Assembly (NCBI RefSeq): GCF_002929275.1 | Contig: NZ_PJIK01000020.1 | Span: 1 to 54,363 of the forward strand | From: Arthrobacter sp. ZGTC131 | Lineage (GTDB): Bacteria; Actinomycetota; Actinomycetes; Actinomycetales; Micrococcaceae | Length of the DNA stretch: 54,363 bases | Direction: 5' to 3' | Shown: positions 40,321-48,127 of the stretch, in pieces | Numbering within the stretch: position 1 is the stretch's first letter | How the letters are laid out: every line of letters begins with the position of its first letter | Notes under the pieces: generated by a model | Database searches by the model: none | Told to the model about the DNA's origin: nothing | What the model saw: the letters and a program-made list of their open reading frames with translations, nothing else | Translations under genes and position numbers: made by a program

Positions 40321-40659
40321 GCTTTGTTCTCCTCGTTAGGCAATTGGTGCCGCGGATGGCTGGTGGTCGGTGGTCAGGGGCAGGTGGTCCAAGGCAGGTG
40401 CCCGGGCAGGCGGGGCATGGATCAGCGGACCCCGAGCATGGGACGGCTGTAGGCATGGGGCCGCTGCGACGACGCAGTCGATGTCTGTGATTCCGTGCAA
40501 CACGCGTGGAGGATGGCGGGGGTTGTAACCCACCGGGCGCTCAAGGAGGGGCCGCCGTAGCGAGATTGGTGCACTCGGCCAGGCCGGCAGAAGCGGAAAG
40601 GATTCCGCGGATTGCCCGGGTTGAACCCGGCAGCTCGCTATTGAGCTGGCATGACTAAA
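40321..40659 (-). other. Long untranslated leader candidate
   Basis: About 340 bp between the promoter at 40660-40687 and the start of the GSYV-repeat gene. No gene is visible. It is GC-rich, with a stem CCGGG-TTGAA-CCCGG at about 40617-40631 and several G-rich runs. If the promoter is used, this is a long structured 5' leader or a separate small RNA. Confidence 0.35.
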
Positions 40660-40687
40660 ACTATAGCCGCTATTCCGACTAACTCAA
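40660..40687 (-). promoter_or_regulatory. Sigma-70-like promoter, leftward
   Basis: On the minus strand TTGAGT (40682-40687) and TATAGT (40660-40665) are separated by 16 bp in an A/T-rich island within GC-rich DNA. This is one of the best-looking promoters in the window. The first gene downstream is the GSYV-repeat gene. Confidence 0.55.
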
Positions 40688-40706
40688 AATAACCGGTTCC
40701 CGGTTC

Positions 40707-40734
40707 GACGACGGCGGGCGGTCCCGCCGTCGTC
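40707..40734 (-). terminator. ACGACGGCGGG-family hairpin after the small membrane protein gene
   Basis: A perfect 12-bp stem GACGACGGCGGG (40707-40718) with 40723-40734 and a CGGT loop. It is 17 bp after the stop of the minus-strand gene at 40751 and separates it from the leftward promoter at 40660-40687. Confidence 0.78.
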
Positions 40735-40750
40735 CTCCGGAACGGTCACC

Positions 40751-40966
40751 TCACATGTTTTCCGTGCGGGACTCTCCGGCCGGCACCGTTTCAGGTTCCT
40801 CGCTGCGCTCCAGGACCTGCCACACAATCACCGATCCGGTGACGGCGGCAGCGAGAATACCGAGGACCAGCCACGCAATCCTGGAGGCCCGCCCGCCGGA
40901 CCGGAGGCGCTTCTCCGCGCGGCTCAATGCCTCCCGAGCGTGAACCTTGTTCGCAGCCCTGTTCAT
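40751..40966 (-). CDS. Small single-pass membrane protein
   Basis: A 71-residue protein. A basic N-terminal segment (AREALSRAEKRLRSGGRASR) is followed by one membrane span, IAWLVLGILAAAVTGSVIVW, and an acidic tail (RSEEPETVPAGESRTENM), an N-in/C-out arrangement. AAGGTGGAG sits six bases before the ATG at 40966; a GTG four codons upstream is the alternative. No family was recognised. The family hairpin at 40707-40734 ends the transcript. Confidence 0.6.
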   Translation of the reverse strand: MNRAANKVHAREALSRAEKRLRSGGRASRIAWLVLGILAAAVTGSVIVWQVLERSEEPETVPAGESRTENM

Positions 40967-41047
40967 TCCTGTCTCCACCTTCCGCGATTCTGTCTTTGGC
41001 CAACCTAAGGGCCACTGAAAATACCCAAATAATAACCGGACGGCAGG

Positions 41048-41335
41048 CTAATTCGGAGCCGACGCCAAATGCCCTGCGTCGTCATGCTCGGCTGAGGGGG
41101 ACAGGATTGCGGCGACGAAGGCCACGGTGGTGGCCAGGACACGGGAGCCTCCGCACTTTGCGCAGTTGAAGGCGACGGCCAGGGTTTCCAAGCGGCGGTT
41201 CATGACGGCGACGGAATCGACAAGGAGGTGCCGGTCCGTGTCGCAGGCTGCGCACCACGGACGGCTCCCCCGGGGCTGGTGAGAGCCCCGGGGGAGGTAG
41301 GTGCTGGTCACGGTGCTCAACGGGTCAGACCACAC
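41048..41335 (-). CDS. Small protein with two CxxC pairs
   Basis: A protein of up to 95 residues starting at a GTG that overlaps the end of the preceding gene by 11 bp; a GTG eight codons downstream is also possible. Two knuckles, WCAACD and FNCAKC, separated by about 28 residues, suggest a zinc ribbon. A hydrophobic stretch follows (VLATTVAFVAAILSPSA) and may be a membrane span or core helix. The overlap implies translation together with the 41325-41582 gene. The function is unknown. Confidence 0.5.
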   Translation of the reverse strand: MWSDPLSTVTSTYLPRGSHQPRGSRPWCAACDTDRHLLVDSVAVMNRRLETLAVAFNCAKCGGSRVLATTVAFVAAILSPSAEHDDAGHLASAPN

Positions 41336-41582
41336 CCGGATAGCTCGCCAGGATGTAATCCGCTGCGGCGGGCCCCTTCATGCGGAGCCCGTTGTGACCG
41401 GGACGGATCCGCTTCTTCCTCATGGCTGCCCAAAAGGCGCCCTCCGGACGGGGTGCAGCCTGGTGCAGGAAACACCAGCTCGTATAGAGGCCGTAGAGAC
41501 AGTCCCGGCCCAGGGCTGAGTCGGGCCGGTCGCTGGAGGTGGTCGCTTCTTCAAGGAATTGGTCGAACTGGGAATTTGCCAT
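41325..41582 (-). CDS. Small primase-associated-type winged-helix-like protein
   Basis: An 85-residue protein, MANSQFDQFLEEATTSSDRP at the start. The pattern LYGLYTSWCFLHQAAPRPEG followed by AFWAAMRKKRIRPGHNGLRM and AAADYILASYP resembles the C-terminal winged-helix module found in phage and plasmid D5-type primase-helicases, here as a stand-alone protein. That similarity is my reading of the pattern and is not proven. An AAGGG site precedes the ATG. It overlaps the downstream CxxC gene. It could be a leftover of a mobile element that has been kept, or a small DNA-binding protein. Confidence 0.55.
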   Translation of the reverse strand: MANSQFDQFLEEATTSSDRPDSALGRDCLYGLYTSWCFLHQAAPRPEGAFWAAMRKKRIRPGHNGLRMKGPAAADYILASYPGVV

Positions 41583-41885
41583 GGGTGGCCCTTTTCCGCG
41601 GGTGCGTTCTTGTGCCGCCATTTGGCTACAGCAGCTGAAGCCTCAGTGCCGTGCACGAAGCACTGAAGCGGGTCACCCGGATGTTTGGAACTCTGCGTAC
41701 GGGCGGTCTAAGTGCGCAGCCACGGGCCTCTCCCCGAGGAAATGTGCGGCTGGCGGCCGCGGTGTTCCTTCTGGGGAAAGCCTGAGCATAGACGCTTGTC
41801 TACGGTGTAGACGTTACGCGTAGACTAGTTAGGAAGCAAGCTTCTTTTCCGCTTGGGAAACGAGCCGCCATGCGAGCAGATCAGG
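41583..41885 (+). promoter_or_regulatory. Upstream region and operators of the TetR gene
   Basis: The region holds overlapping inverted repeats at 41789-41825: TAGAC-GCTT-GTCTA (41789-41802), a perfect GTCTAC-GGT-GTAGAC (41798-41812) and a further GTAGAC half-site (41820-41825). TTGTCT (41797-41802) and TAGACT (41821-41826), 18 bp apart, could be the -35 and -10 boxes, so repressor binding would cover the promoter. The rest of the gap shows no gene. Confidence 0.65.
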
Positions 41886-42608
41886 ATGGAACCCGTGCCG
41901 CCCCCCAACAATCAGAGCACTGTACCGGCCCCGGACAAAACGAGGCTGAGCCGTGAACTCGTGCTGTCCACCGCGCTGGCCCTCGTGGACTCCGAAGGGC
42001 TCGAGGCGCTGACCATGCGCCGGCTGGGGCAGGAGCTGAACCGGGATCCGATGAGTCTGTACCGCTACGCGGCCAACCGCGCTGCGCTGCTCGACGGCGT
42101 CACCGAGCTGGTCCTGAATGAGCTTGCCATCTTTCCGCAAGACCCGGACTGGCAGTCACAGCTCCGGCAGATCGCCCACGATCTGCGCCTCTTGGCGCTC
42201 CGGCATCCGAATGTGGTGCCGCTGCTGGTCACCCGTCCGCTGTCCACGCCCCTGGGGCTCCGCCCGCTGGGGACGTTGCGCCCGCTTGAGCAGATTCTTT
42301 CCCTGCTGATCGACGCCGGATTTGAACCTGCCGACGCACTACACGTTTACCGTGCGTACTACGGGTTCCTGTATGGCCACATCCTCAATGAGCTGCAGGA
42401 ATACATCGTGGACCCGGAAGAAAACGAAGCCCTGCTCCGCCTCGGCCTGCACCGGCTGCCGCCCAAGGAGTTTCCTCGCCTCCGCGCCCTCGGGCCGGTG
42501 CTCGCGGACTACGACGGTGCCGCCGAACTGGACCAGGGCATCAGCATCCTGCTGTCAGGCCTCGCAGCCCCCCTCGCACGTGCGGGAACGTCAACGAAGC
42601 CCCTATAA
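41886..42608 (+). CDS. TetR-family regulator with TetR_C-type ligand domain
   Basis: A 240-residue repressor of the TetR/tetracycline-repressor-like subgroup. The DNA-binding domain is at about 18-70 (SRELVLSTALALVDSEGLEA, LTMRRLGQELNRDPMSLYRY), and the C-terminal domain has LVTRPLSTPLGLRPLGTLRP, typical of TetR_C. Autoregulation is likely, because a perfect GTCTAC-GGT-GTAGAC palindrome overlaps its promoter. No exporter or enzyme lies next to it; the following gene encodes a small zinc-ribbon protein. The start could also be the TTG at 41853; the ATG is preferred for protein quality. Confidence 0.88.
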   Translation: MEPVPPPNNQSTVPAPDKTRLSRELVLSTALALVDSEGLEALTMRRLGQELNRDPMSLYRYAANRAALLDGVTELVLNELAIFPQDPDWQSQLRQIAHDLRLLALRHPNVVPLLVTRPLSTPLGLRPLGTLRPLEQILSLLIDAGFEPADALHVYRAYYGFLYGHILNELQEYIVDPEENEALLRLGLHRLPPKEFPRLRALGPVLADYDGAAELDQGISILLSGLAAPLARAGTSTKPL

Positions 42609-42630
42609 GGCACCCTCGAAAGGCACACCA

Positions 42631-42861
42631 ATGCTTCTACTCTTCGGATTCAAGACCACACAGCACGCCCTGCCGGGACGTGCGGGAACATGCCAGTACT
42701 GCAGGTCGTTCGTTCATCACCATCTCGAGGAACGCGCTACGAAATTCACGCTGTTCTTCATTCCGCTTTTCACCACGTCCAGGTCATACCGGATCACCTG
42801 CACGAACTGCGGGCAGACGTCCAAGATCACCGCGCGCCAGAAAAACGCGCTGGCCCGCTAG
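42631..42861 (+). CDS. Zinc-ribbon protein
   Basis: A 76-residue protein with two zinc knuckles, TCQYCRSF and TCTNCGQTSK, about 45 residues apart. A hydrophobic stretch between them (KFTLFFIPLFTTSRSY) is characteristic of small zinc-ribbon proteins that begin with MLLLFGFKTTQHALPGRAG-like sequence. The length and layout match that family in actinobacteria, which has no known function. AAAGG lies about nine bases upstream. It follows the TetR gene by 22 bp and is probably on the same transcript; a hairpin ends it. Confidence 0.82.
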   Translation: MLLLFGFKTTQHALPGRAGTCQYCRSFVHHHLEERATKFTLFFIPLFTTSRSYRITCTNCGQTSKITARQKNALAR

Positions 42862-42947
42862 GGGCCGGGCCGCCGGGTCCCCTCGGGTCAGCCGCGGGTC
42901 AGGCGATGTCAACGGCTGCTGGGACGACGGCGGGGATTTCAACGGCA

Positions 42948-42982
42948 ACGGACAGCGGCGGGATGACACCGCCGCCGTCCGT
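42948..42982 (+). terminator. Terminator hairpin, GC-rich
   Basis: ACGGACAGCGGCGG (42948-42961) pairs with CCGCCGCCGTCCGT (42969-42982) with one mismatch and is followed by TTAT. A single extra copy of GGACGACGGCGGGG lies just upstream at about 42922-42935. It ends the TetR-zinc ribbon transcript. Confidence 0.65.
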
Positions 42983-43035
42983 TTATGCTGGGGTGGTCCA
43001 TCGCTCATGATGGCGTAGCAAGCAGGGGGACACTG

Positions 43036-44061
43036 TTGCGTTCGACTTCTCATTGGCAGGACGATCCGTCGTCAGACCGTTCGCATCTGACGGGCGACGG
43101 CCTGCCGCCGGGAGTCCGCCGCTCAGCCAGCGGGCGCGTTCCGCAGTGGGCCATTGATGAGGCGCTGGGGACGACGCAGGACCCGGCTGCGTGGCGTCCG
43201 GGGCCCGCCTTTCCCGGGCAGCACCCAAGGCAGTCCTCTCCGCCGCCCTGGAATCCACGGCCGGGCGGGAAGAGTCATGGCACGAAGTGGGCCATCGCTG
43301 CGGGCATTGCCCTGGTTGCCGGCCTGTCCTCCGTTCCCTCGGTATTCGAACGCTTTGTGCTCCCGGCCGTACTGCCGTATCTTCCCGGGGCCCCCGTGCC
43401 GCCGCCCGGGTTCGAGGCAGCGGATACCCCGCTGGGGCAGGCGCCAGGCGGCACCGGATCCAGCGCGTATGCGCTGCAGGAATCACCCGACCCCGGCCAG
43501 CCGTTCGCCGCATACGACCCCTGCCGGCCGGTGCACTACGTGGTCCGGCCCGATAACGCGCCGCCGGGAGCCGACCAACTGGTGGAGCAGGCGGTCGCCA
43601 AGGTTTCGGCGGCCACTGGACTGCGTTTTGTTTACGACGGCTACACCTCGGAGGCTCCCGCCGAGGAACGCGAAAGCTATCAGCCGGACCGCTACGGCAA
43701 GAGGTGGGCGCCGGTCCTGATCGCTTGGTCCACGCCCGAGGAGAGCCCGCGTCTGGCCGGGGACGTGGATGGCCTGGGCGGCAGCGCGTACGCGTACACC
43801 ACCGGGCGCCCCTACGTCCTTGTGGCCGGGCAGGTGGAGCTGGACGCTCCCGATCTGGCGGAGGTGCTGCAGTGGCCGGAAGGATCCCGCTACGCGCGTG
43901 CCGTCATCATGCATGAACTCGCCCATGTGGTGGGACTTGACCACGTGGACGATCCGACCCAGCTGATGAACCCTGAGGGCACCGACGTCACGGAATTCGC
44001 CGCCGGCGACCTCGCAGGCCTGTCCCGGCTGGGCGGCGGCCAGTGCGTCCCGGAGCTGTGA
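43036..44061 (+). CDS. Membrane-anchored matrixin-like zinc metalloprotease
   Basis: A 341-residue protein starting at a TTG five bases after GGGGGA. The first 75 residues are polar and Pro-rich. One membrane span follows (WAIAAGIALVAGLSSVPSVF), then a Pro/Gly linker and an extracellular protease domain. The zinc signature HELAHVVGLDH gives H293, E294, H297 and H303, and a Met-turn candidate QLMNPEGT lies just after, as in matrixins. It would cleave proteins or peptides at the outer membrane face. It is monocistronic; the aminotransferase gene follows after 34 bp. Substrate and activation are unknown. Confidence 0.82.
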   Translation: MRSTSHWQDDPSSDRSHLTGDGLPPGVRRSASGRVPQWAIDEALGTTQDPAAWRPGPAFPGQHPRQSSPPPWNPRPGGKSHGTKWAIAAGIALVAGLSSVPSVFERFVLPAVLPYLPGAPVPPPGFEAADTPLGQAPGGTGSSAYALQESPDPGQPFAAYDPCRPVHYVVRPDNAPPGADQLVEQAVAKVSAATGLRFVYDGYTSEAPAEERESYQPDRYGKRWAPVLIAWSTPEESPRLAGDVDGLGGSAYAYTTGRPYVLVAGQVELDAPDLAEVLQWPEGSRYARAVIMHELAHVVGLDHVDDPTQLMNPEGTDVTEFAAGDLAGLSRLGGGQCVPEL

Positions 44062-44095
44062 CCGAACCGCTCACGTTGTTTCGGGCAGTGCAGCT

Positions 44096-45373
44096 ATGAA
44101 AATATGCCTCATGCGTCCCATGCAGAATTCCAGCCGTTTGCAAGATGTCCGGTACGACCTCCGGGGCCCGGTGCAGCATGCGGCGAAGAAACTGGAGGCG
44201 GAGGGCCACAGCATCCTACGCATGAACCTCGGGGATCCGGCGCCGTTCGGGCTGCACGCCCCCGAGTCCATCGTGGTGGACATGATCCACCATCTGCGCG
44301 AGGCGCAGGGGTACAGCGACTCCAAGGGCATCTTCTCCGCCCGGACCGCCATCTCGCAGTACTACCAGACCAAGGGCCTGATGCAGATCGGCGTCGAGGA
44401 CATCTTCATCGGCAACGGGGTCAGCGAGCTGATCTCCATGACGCTTCAGGCCTTCCTGGAAAACGGCGACGAGGTCCTGATCCCCTCGCCCGACTACCCG
44501 CTCTGGACGGCTGCCACGGTGCTCAGCGGCGGCGAAGCCGTGCACTACGCCTGCGACGAGCAGAACAACTGGTGGCCGGACCTGGCCGACGTCGAGGCGA
44601 AGGTCACCGACCGCACCCGGGCCATCGTCATCATCAATCCGAACAACCCGACCGGGGCCGTGTATCCGCGCCACATCCTGGCAGGGTTCGTCGAAATCGC
44701 CCGGCGGCACGATCTGGTGCTGTTCTCCGACGAGATTTACGAAAAGATCACGTTTGAGGACGCCGTCCACATCCACACCGCGTCAGTGGCCGGGGACCTG
44801 CCGGTGCTGACCTTCTCCGGCCTGTCCAAGGCCTACCGGATGCCCGGCTACCGCGCCGGCTGGGTGGCCGTCACCGGGCAGCGCTCCGCCACGGCATCGT
44901 ACCGGGAATCGCTCGAACTGCTGGCCTCGCTCCGGCTCTGCCCGAATGTCCCGGCGCAGCACGCCATCCAGACGTCCCTGGGCGGCTACCAAAGCATTGA
45001 GGACCTGATCAGGCCCGGCGGCCGGCTCCGCGAGCAGCGCGACCTTGCGTTGCGCCTGCTCAATGACATTCCGGGAATCACCTGCGTGCCCGCCGCCGGA
45101 GCGATGTACCTGTTCCCGCGGATGGATCCTGAGATGTATCCGTTCACGGACGATGAGCAGTTCGTCCTTGACCTGCTGCAGGAGCAGAAGATCCTGGTCT
45201 CGCACGGCTCAGCTTTCCACTGGCCCTCCCCCGACCACTTCCGGTTCGTCATCCTGCCGCACGTGGACGAAATCCGGGAGGCGGTGCGGCGCATCGCGGC
45301 GTTCCTCGCCGCCTACCGTGCCAAGGCTGACCGCATCCGTGGGGCCCGGCCCGCCCAGGTCCTGCCGGAGTAA
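44096..45373 (+). CDS. alaA: PLP-dependent aminotransferase, AlaA-type
   Basis: A 425-residue class I/II aminotransferase. PLP-site residues are visible: NPNNPTG from N181, D212 and Y215 in FSDEIYEKITF, the Schiff-base K245 in FSGLSKAYRMPG, and the substrate-carboxylate Arg in the C-terminal domain. The N-terminal RYDLRGPVQHAAKKLEAEGH and DPAPFGLHAPESI are typical of E. coli AlaA-like alanine (pyruvate/glutamate) transaminases. It should interconvert pyruvate and glutamate with alanine and 2-oxoglutarate. ATG 44096 was taken as start; internal ATGs at 44111 and 44120 cannot be excluded. Confidence 0.9.
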   Translation: MKICLMRPMQNSSRLQDVRYDLRGPVQHAAKKLEAEGHSILRMNLGDPAPFGLHAPESIVVDMIHHLREAQGYSDSKGIFSARTAISQYYQTKGLMQIGVEDIFIGNGVSELISMTLQAFLENGDEVLIPSPDYPLWTAATVLSGGEAVHYACDEQNNWWPDLADVEAKVTDRTRAIVIINPNNPTGAVYPRHILAGFVEIARRHDLVLFSDEIYEKITFEDAVHIHTASVAGDLPVLTFSGLSKAYRMPGYRAGWVAVTGQRSATASYRESLELLASLRLCPNVPAQHAIQTSLGGYQSIEDLIRPGGRLREQRDLALRLLNDIPGITCVPAAGAMYLFPRMDPEMYPFTDDEQFVLDLLQEQKILVSHGSAFHWPSPDHFRFVILPHVDEIREAVRRIAAFLAAYRAKADRIRGARPAQVLPE

Positions 45374-45401
45374 GCGCCCGCACTGGCGCGAGAAAGCCCG
45401 C

Positions 45402-45770
45402 TTACTCGCTGCTCGAGCTGGGCACTGGCCACTTCCAGCGGCCGTCGGGCATGGTCTTGCCGATCACCTGGGCGAACAGCAGGTCGCTGGTGCCCGCCGG
45501 GTTTCCGCCCGCCGCCACGTATTCAGCCTTAACCTTCGCTCCGCGGCGTTTCATGGATCTCAGGAACCACCAGACGAACAGGGCTGCGCCCAGCGCGGAA
45601 AACCCCACCAGCGCATAGGGGTCGTCTACACCTGCGAAGACCAGGGCGACGAACGTGATCACAACGCCGAAGGCGCCGCAGACGGCCGCCAGCAGCACGA
45701 TGCCCAACCGGAGCTCCCAGTTCGGCGGCCGCCGGTCAATGTCGTAGAGGTAGTCATCCAGGTTCTTCAC
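45402..45770 (-). CDS. Small membrane protein, two transmembrane helices
   Basis: A 122-residue protein starting with a GTG that follows AGGAAGG. The N-terminus VKNLDDYLYDIDRRPPNWEL is polar. Two membrane spans follow (LGIVLLAAVCGAFGVVITFV and LVGFSALGAALFVWWFL), then a basic stretch RSMKRRGAKVKAEYVA and a soluble tail ending KWPVPSSSSE. No family was recognised. It converges on the aminotransferase gene. A start at 45797 would add nine residues but lacks the ribosome binding site. Confidence 0.65.
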   Translation of the reverse strand: MKNLDDYLYDIDRRPPNWELRLGIVLLAAVCGAFGVVITFVALVFAGVDDPYALVGFSALGAALFVWWFLRSMKRRGAKVKAEYVAAGGNPAGTSDLLFAQVIGKTMPDGRWKWPVPSSSSE

Positions 45771-45845
45771 AGAGTCCTTCCTATCAGAAAAGGGCATCCC
45801 GCAGGGGTCGCACCCCGTCCGGCTGTCCGATCGCGACAGGCAAGG

Positions 45846-45878
45846 CGGACGACGGCGGGAACCTCCCGCCGTCGTCCG
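45846..45878. terminator. ACGACGGCGGGA-family hairpin
   Basis: A perfect 15-bp stem CGGACGACGGCGGGA (45846-45860) with its complement at 45864-45878 and a 3-nt ACC loop, followed by TTT on the plus strand. It lies 25 bp after the DUF2848 gene stop on the minus strand and upstream of the 45402-45770 gene. Confidence 0.82.
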
Positions 45879-45902
45879 TTTCCGCTGGTCTCAGCGCGTG
45901 AA

Positions 45903-46589
45903 TCAGCCGATCGGCTCGGGCATCTGCTCCACCACATACTGGGTATCCACCGACGCGCCGGTCACCGGATCCGTCATCTCCACCTTCCAGCTGCGGGCAA
46001 ACTGGTTCACGCCGTGGGTCATGGCCACGGTGCCGGAAATGAGAACGGTTCCGGGTGAGTTCAGCCCGCGTTCCGTGAGCACGTCCAGCCAGTAGTCCGG
46101 CGTCAGCAGGGCTGCCAGCGAACTGTCCTGGATCAGGGTGTCCGGGGTGTCCCCCTCCCCCACCCAGCCCCTCAGGGTGATCTGGTCCAGGTGGTCCCGC
46201 ACGTCATCGAGGCGCCAGGCCTTGCGCCCCAGAACGTCCGGGCTGGCGTTCTTGCTCCAGGCAACGCCGTGGACCTCGAGCTCGCGGTCCGTGTGGTCGC
46301 ACGCGACGGTGAGCAGAACGCCGTCGTCCGTGATCGCTATGGCCCACTCGGCCTCGCCGGAGGTCCGTCCGTGCTGCACGCTCACTTCCCTAACCTGCTG
46401 GGCCAGATAGGGGGACACTGGATACAGGGCCGGCGTGGTGGTGGGACCGGGAACACCTAGTTCAGCCAGTTCGGCAATGTGGGCTTGCACTTCCTCCTGC
46501 TCCCGCCCTGCGTAGCCTGCGTTCAGAAGGTGCCTTACCTGTACATCCTTGGTGCTGCCGTCGGGAAGTTCGAAGCTCAGAGTCGTCAT
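45903..46589 (-). CDS. DUF2848 family protein
   Basis: A 228-residue protein of DUF2848, a family distantly related to fumarylacetoacetate hydrolases. It starts MTTLSFELPDGSTKDVQVRH, has TPALYPVSPYLAQQVREVSV, the core ACDHTDRELEVHGVAWSKNA, and ends near YVVEQMPEP. The reaction is unknown. It diverges from an MHS-family transporter, and the two share a control region with an AATGTATACATT palindrome that matches the operator near the GntR and nitrilase genes. That points to a common catabolic regulon for an imported carboxylate or amide. The ATG at 46589 has GGATGG about six bases upstream. Confidence 0.82.
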   Translation of the reverse strand: MTTLSFELPDGSTKDVQVRHLLNAGYAGREQEEVQAHIAELAELGVPGPTTTPALYPVSPYLAQQVREVSVQHGRTSGEAEWAIAITDDGVLLTVACDHTDRELEVHGVAWSKNASPDVLGRKAWRLDDVRDHLDQITLRGWVGEGDTPDTLIQDSSLAALLTPDYWLDVLTERGLNSPGTVLISGTVAMTHGVNQFARSWKVEMTDPVTGASVDTQYVVEQMPEPIG

Positions 46590-46666
46590 GGTGGATCCAT
46601 CCTTTGCTGCTGAAATTTTACAAACCAGAAACCGGAAACGGTCGCCAATGTACAACCAGTATGCGT

Positions 46667-46678
46667 AATGTATACATT
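46667..46678. promoter_or_regulatory. GntR-type operator AATGTATACATT
   Basis: A perfect 12-bp palindrome AATGTATACATT, preceded by GTATGCGT, in the divergent region between the DUF2848 and MHS transporter genes. ATGTATACA recurs at 48790-48798 beside GCATAC, next to the GntR and nitrilase starts. Confidence 0.65.
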
Positions 46679-46728
46679 TAACGCCAGCGTGACAGGCGTC
46701 ACCTCAAAATCTCGTGGAGGACAACACC

Positions 46729-48120
46729 ATGGCAAACGTCCCAGTTCCGGCCTCCGGCACCACGCCGAGTCCGCACAAGCCGATTCACCCCAAGGGCCTC
46801 TACAAGGCCTTTGCCGCCAGCCTTACCGGCACCGCGCTCGAGTGGTACGACTTCGCCGTCTACTCGGCGGCGGCCGCCGTCGTCTTTCCCATCGTCTTCT
46901 TCCCGGCGTCCGACCCCCTGACCGGCACCATCCTGGCCTTCTCCACCTACGCGGTGGGCTACGTTTCCCGCCCGGTGGGCGGCATCATCTTCGGCAGGCT
47001 CGGGGACCGCATCGGCCGCAAGAAGGTCCTGGTGACGACCCTGATGATCATCGGCGTGGCCACCGTGCTGATCGGTGTGCTGCCCGGTTACGAGAGCATC
47101 GGCATCACCGCCCCCGTCATCCTCGTCCTGCTGCGGTTCGCCCAGGGCGTGGGCGTGGGCGGCGAATGGGGCGGCGCCGTCCTCCTCTCCAGCGAATACG
47201 GCGATCCCCACCGGCGCGGCTTCTGGGCTTCCGCGGCCCAGGTGGGCCCGCCCGCAGGCAACCTGATGGCAAACGGCGCCCTGGCGGTCCTCACGCTCGC
47301 ACTGACCGAGGAACAGTTCCTCTCCTTCGGCTGGCGCATCGCCTTCCTGGTGTCGGCCCTGCTGGTCGCATTCGGCCTCTGGATCCGGCTGAGGCTCGAG
47401 GACACTCCCGTTTTCAAGGCAATCCAGGCGCACGGCGAGCAGCCCCACGCTCCGATCCACGAGGTCTTCCGCAAAGAACTCCGCCCGTTGATCGCCGCCA
47501 TCCTGTGCCGCGTGGGCCCGGATGTGCTGTACGCGCTGTTTACCGTCTTCACACTCACCTACGGCATTCAGGTCCTGGGCTACGAACGCAACCAGGTGCT
47601 CACCGCCGTTCTGGTCGGCTCCGCATTCCAGCTCGTCATGATCCCGCTGGCGGGCGCCGTCTCCGACCGCTTCAACCGCCGTCTGGTGTACGGCGTCGGC
47701 GCCGTGGTGGGTGCAGTCTGGACGTTCATCTTCTTCGGCATCCTGGGCGGAAACAACCAGCCAATGCTCATCATCGGCATCGTCCTGGGCCTGATGGCCC
47801 ACTCCTTCATGTACGGCCCCCAGGCCGCCTTCATCGTGGAGCAGTTCTCCCCGCGGCTCCGCTCCACCGGAAGCTCGCTGGCCTACACCTTCGCCGGCGT
47901 GATCGGCGGCGCCATCGCCCCGCTCATGTTCACGCTGCTGCTGTCCCAGTACGGCACCTGGATTCCGGTGGCCATCTATGTTGCCGTGGCCGCGGCCGTC
48001 ACCGTCGTGGGACTGGCGCTCGGCCGGGACAACGACACCGTGGAGGACCTGGACTACCGGCTGCTGCTGGAAGGAACCGGGGCGGCACCCCAGCAGGCCG
48101 GCGCCGGGGAAGCCAAATAG
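46729..48120 (+). CDS. MHS-family metabolite:H+ symporter (MFS)
   Basis: A 463-residue major facilitator protein with twelve predicted spans. Family markers are ALEWYDFAVYSAAAAVVFPI near the N-terminus, the A-loop GRLGDRIGRKKVLV, RFAQGVGVGGEWGGAVLLSS, and the central RLRLEDTPVFKAI, all typical of the ShiA/ProP/citrate-type metabolite:H+ symporters. It probably imports a carboxylate or betaine-like compound. GGAGG lies eight bases before the ATG. Its gene is divergent from DUF2848 and convergent with the GntR regulator (7-bp gap), which likely controls it through the upstream palindrome. Confidence 0.9.
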   Translation: MANVPVPASGTTPSPHKPIHPKGLYKAFAASLTGTALEWYDFAVYSAAAAVVFPIVFFPASDPLTGTILAFSTYAVGYVSRPVGGIIFGRLGDRIGRKKVLVTTLMIIGVATVLIGVLPGYESIGITAPVILVLLRFAQGVGVGGEWGGAVLLSSEYGDPHRRGFWASAAQVGPPAGNLMANGALAVLTLALTEEQFLSFGWRIAFLVSALLVAFGLWIRLRLEDTPVFKAIQAHGEQPHAPIHEVFRKELRPLIAAILCRVGPDVLYALFTVFTLTYGIQVLGYERNQVLTAVLVGSAFQLVMIPLAGAVSDRFNRRLVYGVGAVVGAVWTFIFFGILGGNNQPMLIIGIVLGLMAHSFMYGPQAAFIVEQFSPRLRSTGSSLAYTFAGVIGGAIAPLMFTLLLSQYGTWIPVAIYVAVAAAVTVVGLALGRDNDTVEDLDYRLLLEGTGAAPQQAGAGEAK

Positions 48121-48127
48121 ACCGTGT

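Noticed and set aside
40555-40650. tRNA-like stretch with a GGGTTGAACCC-type T-arm
   Set aside because: The loop has five bases instead of seven, and no matching acceptor, anticodon or D stems could be folded on either strand.
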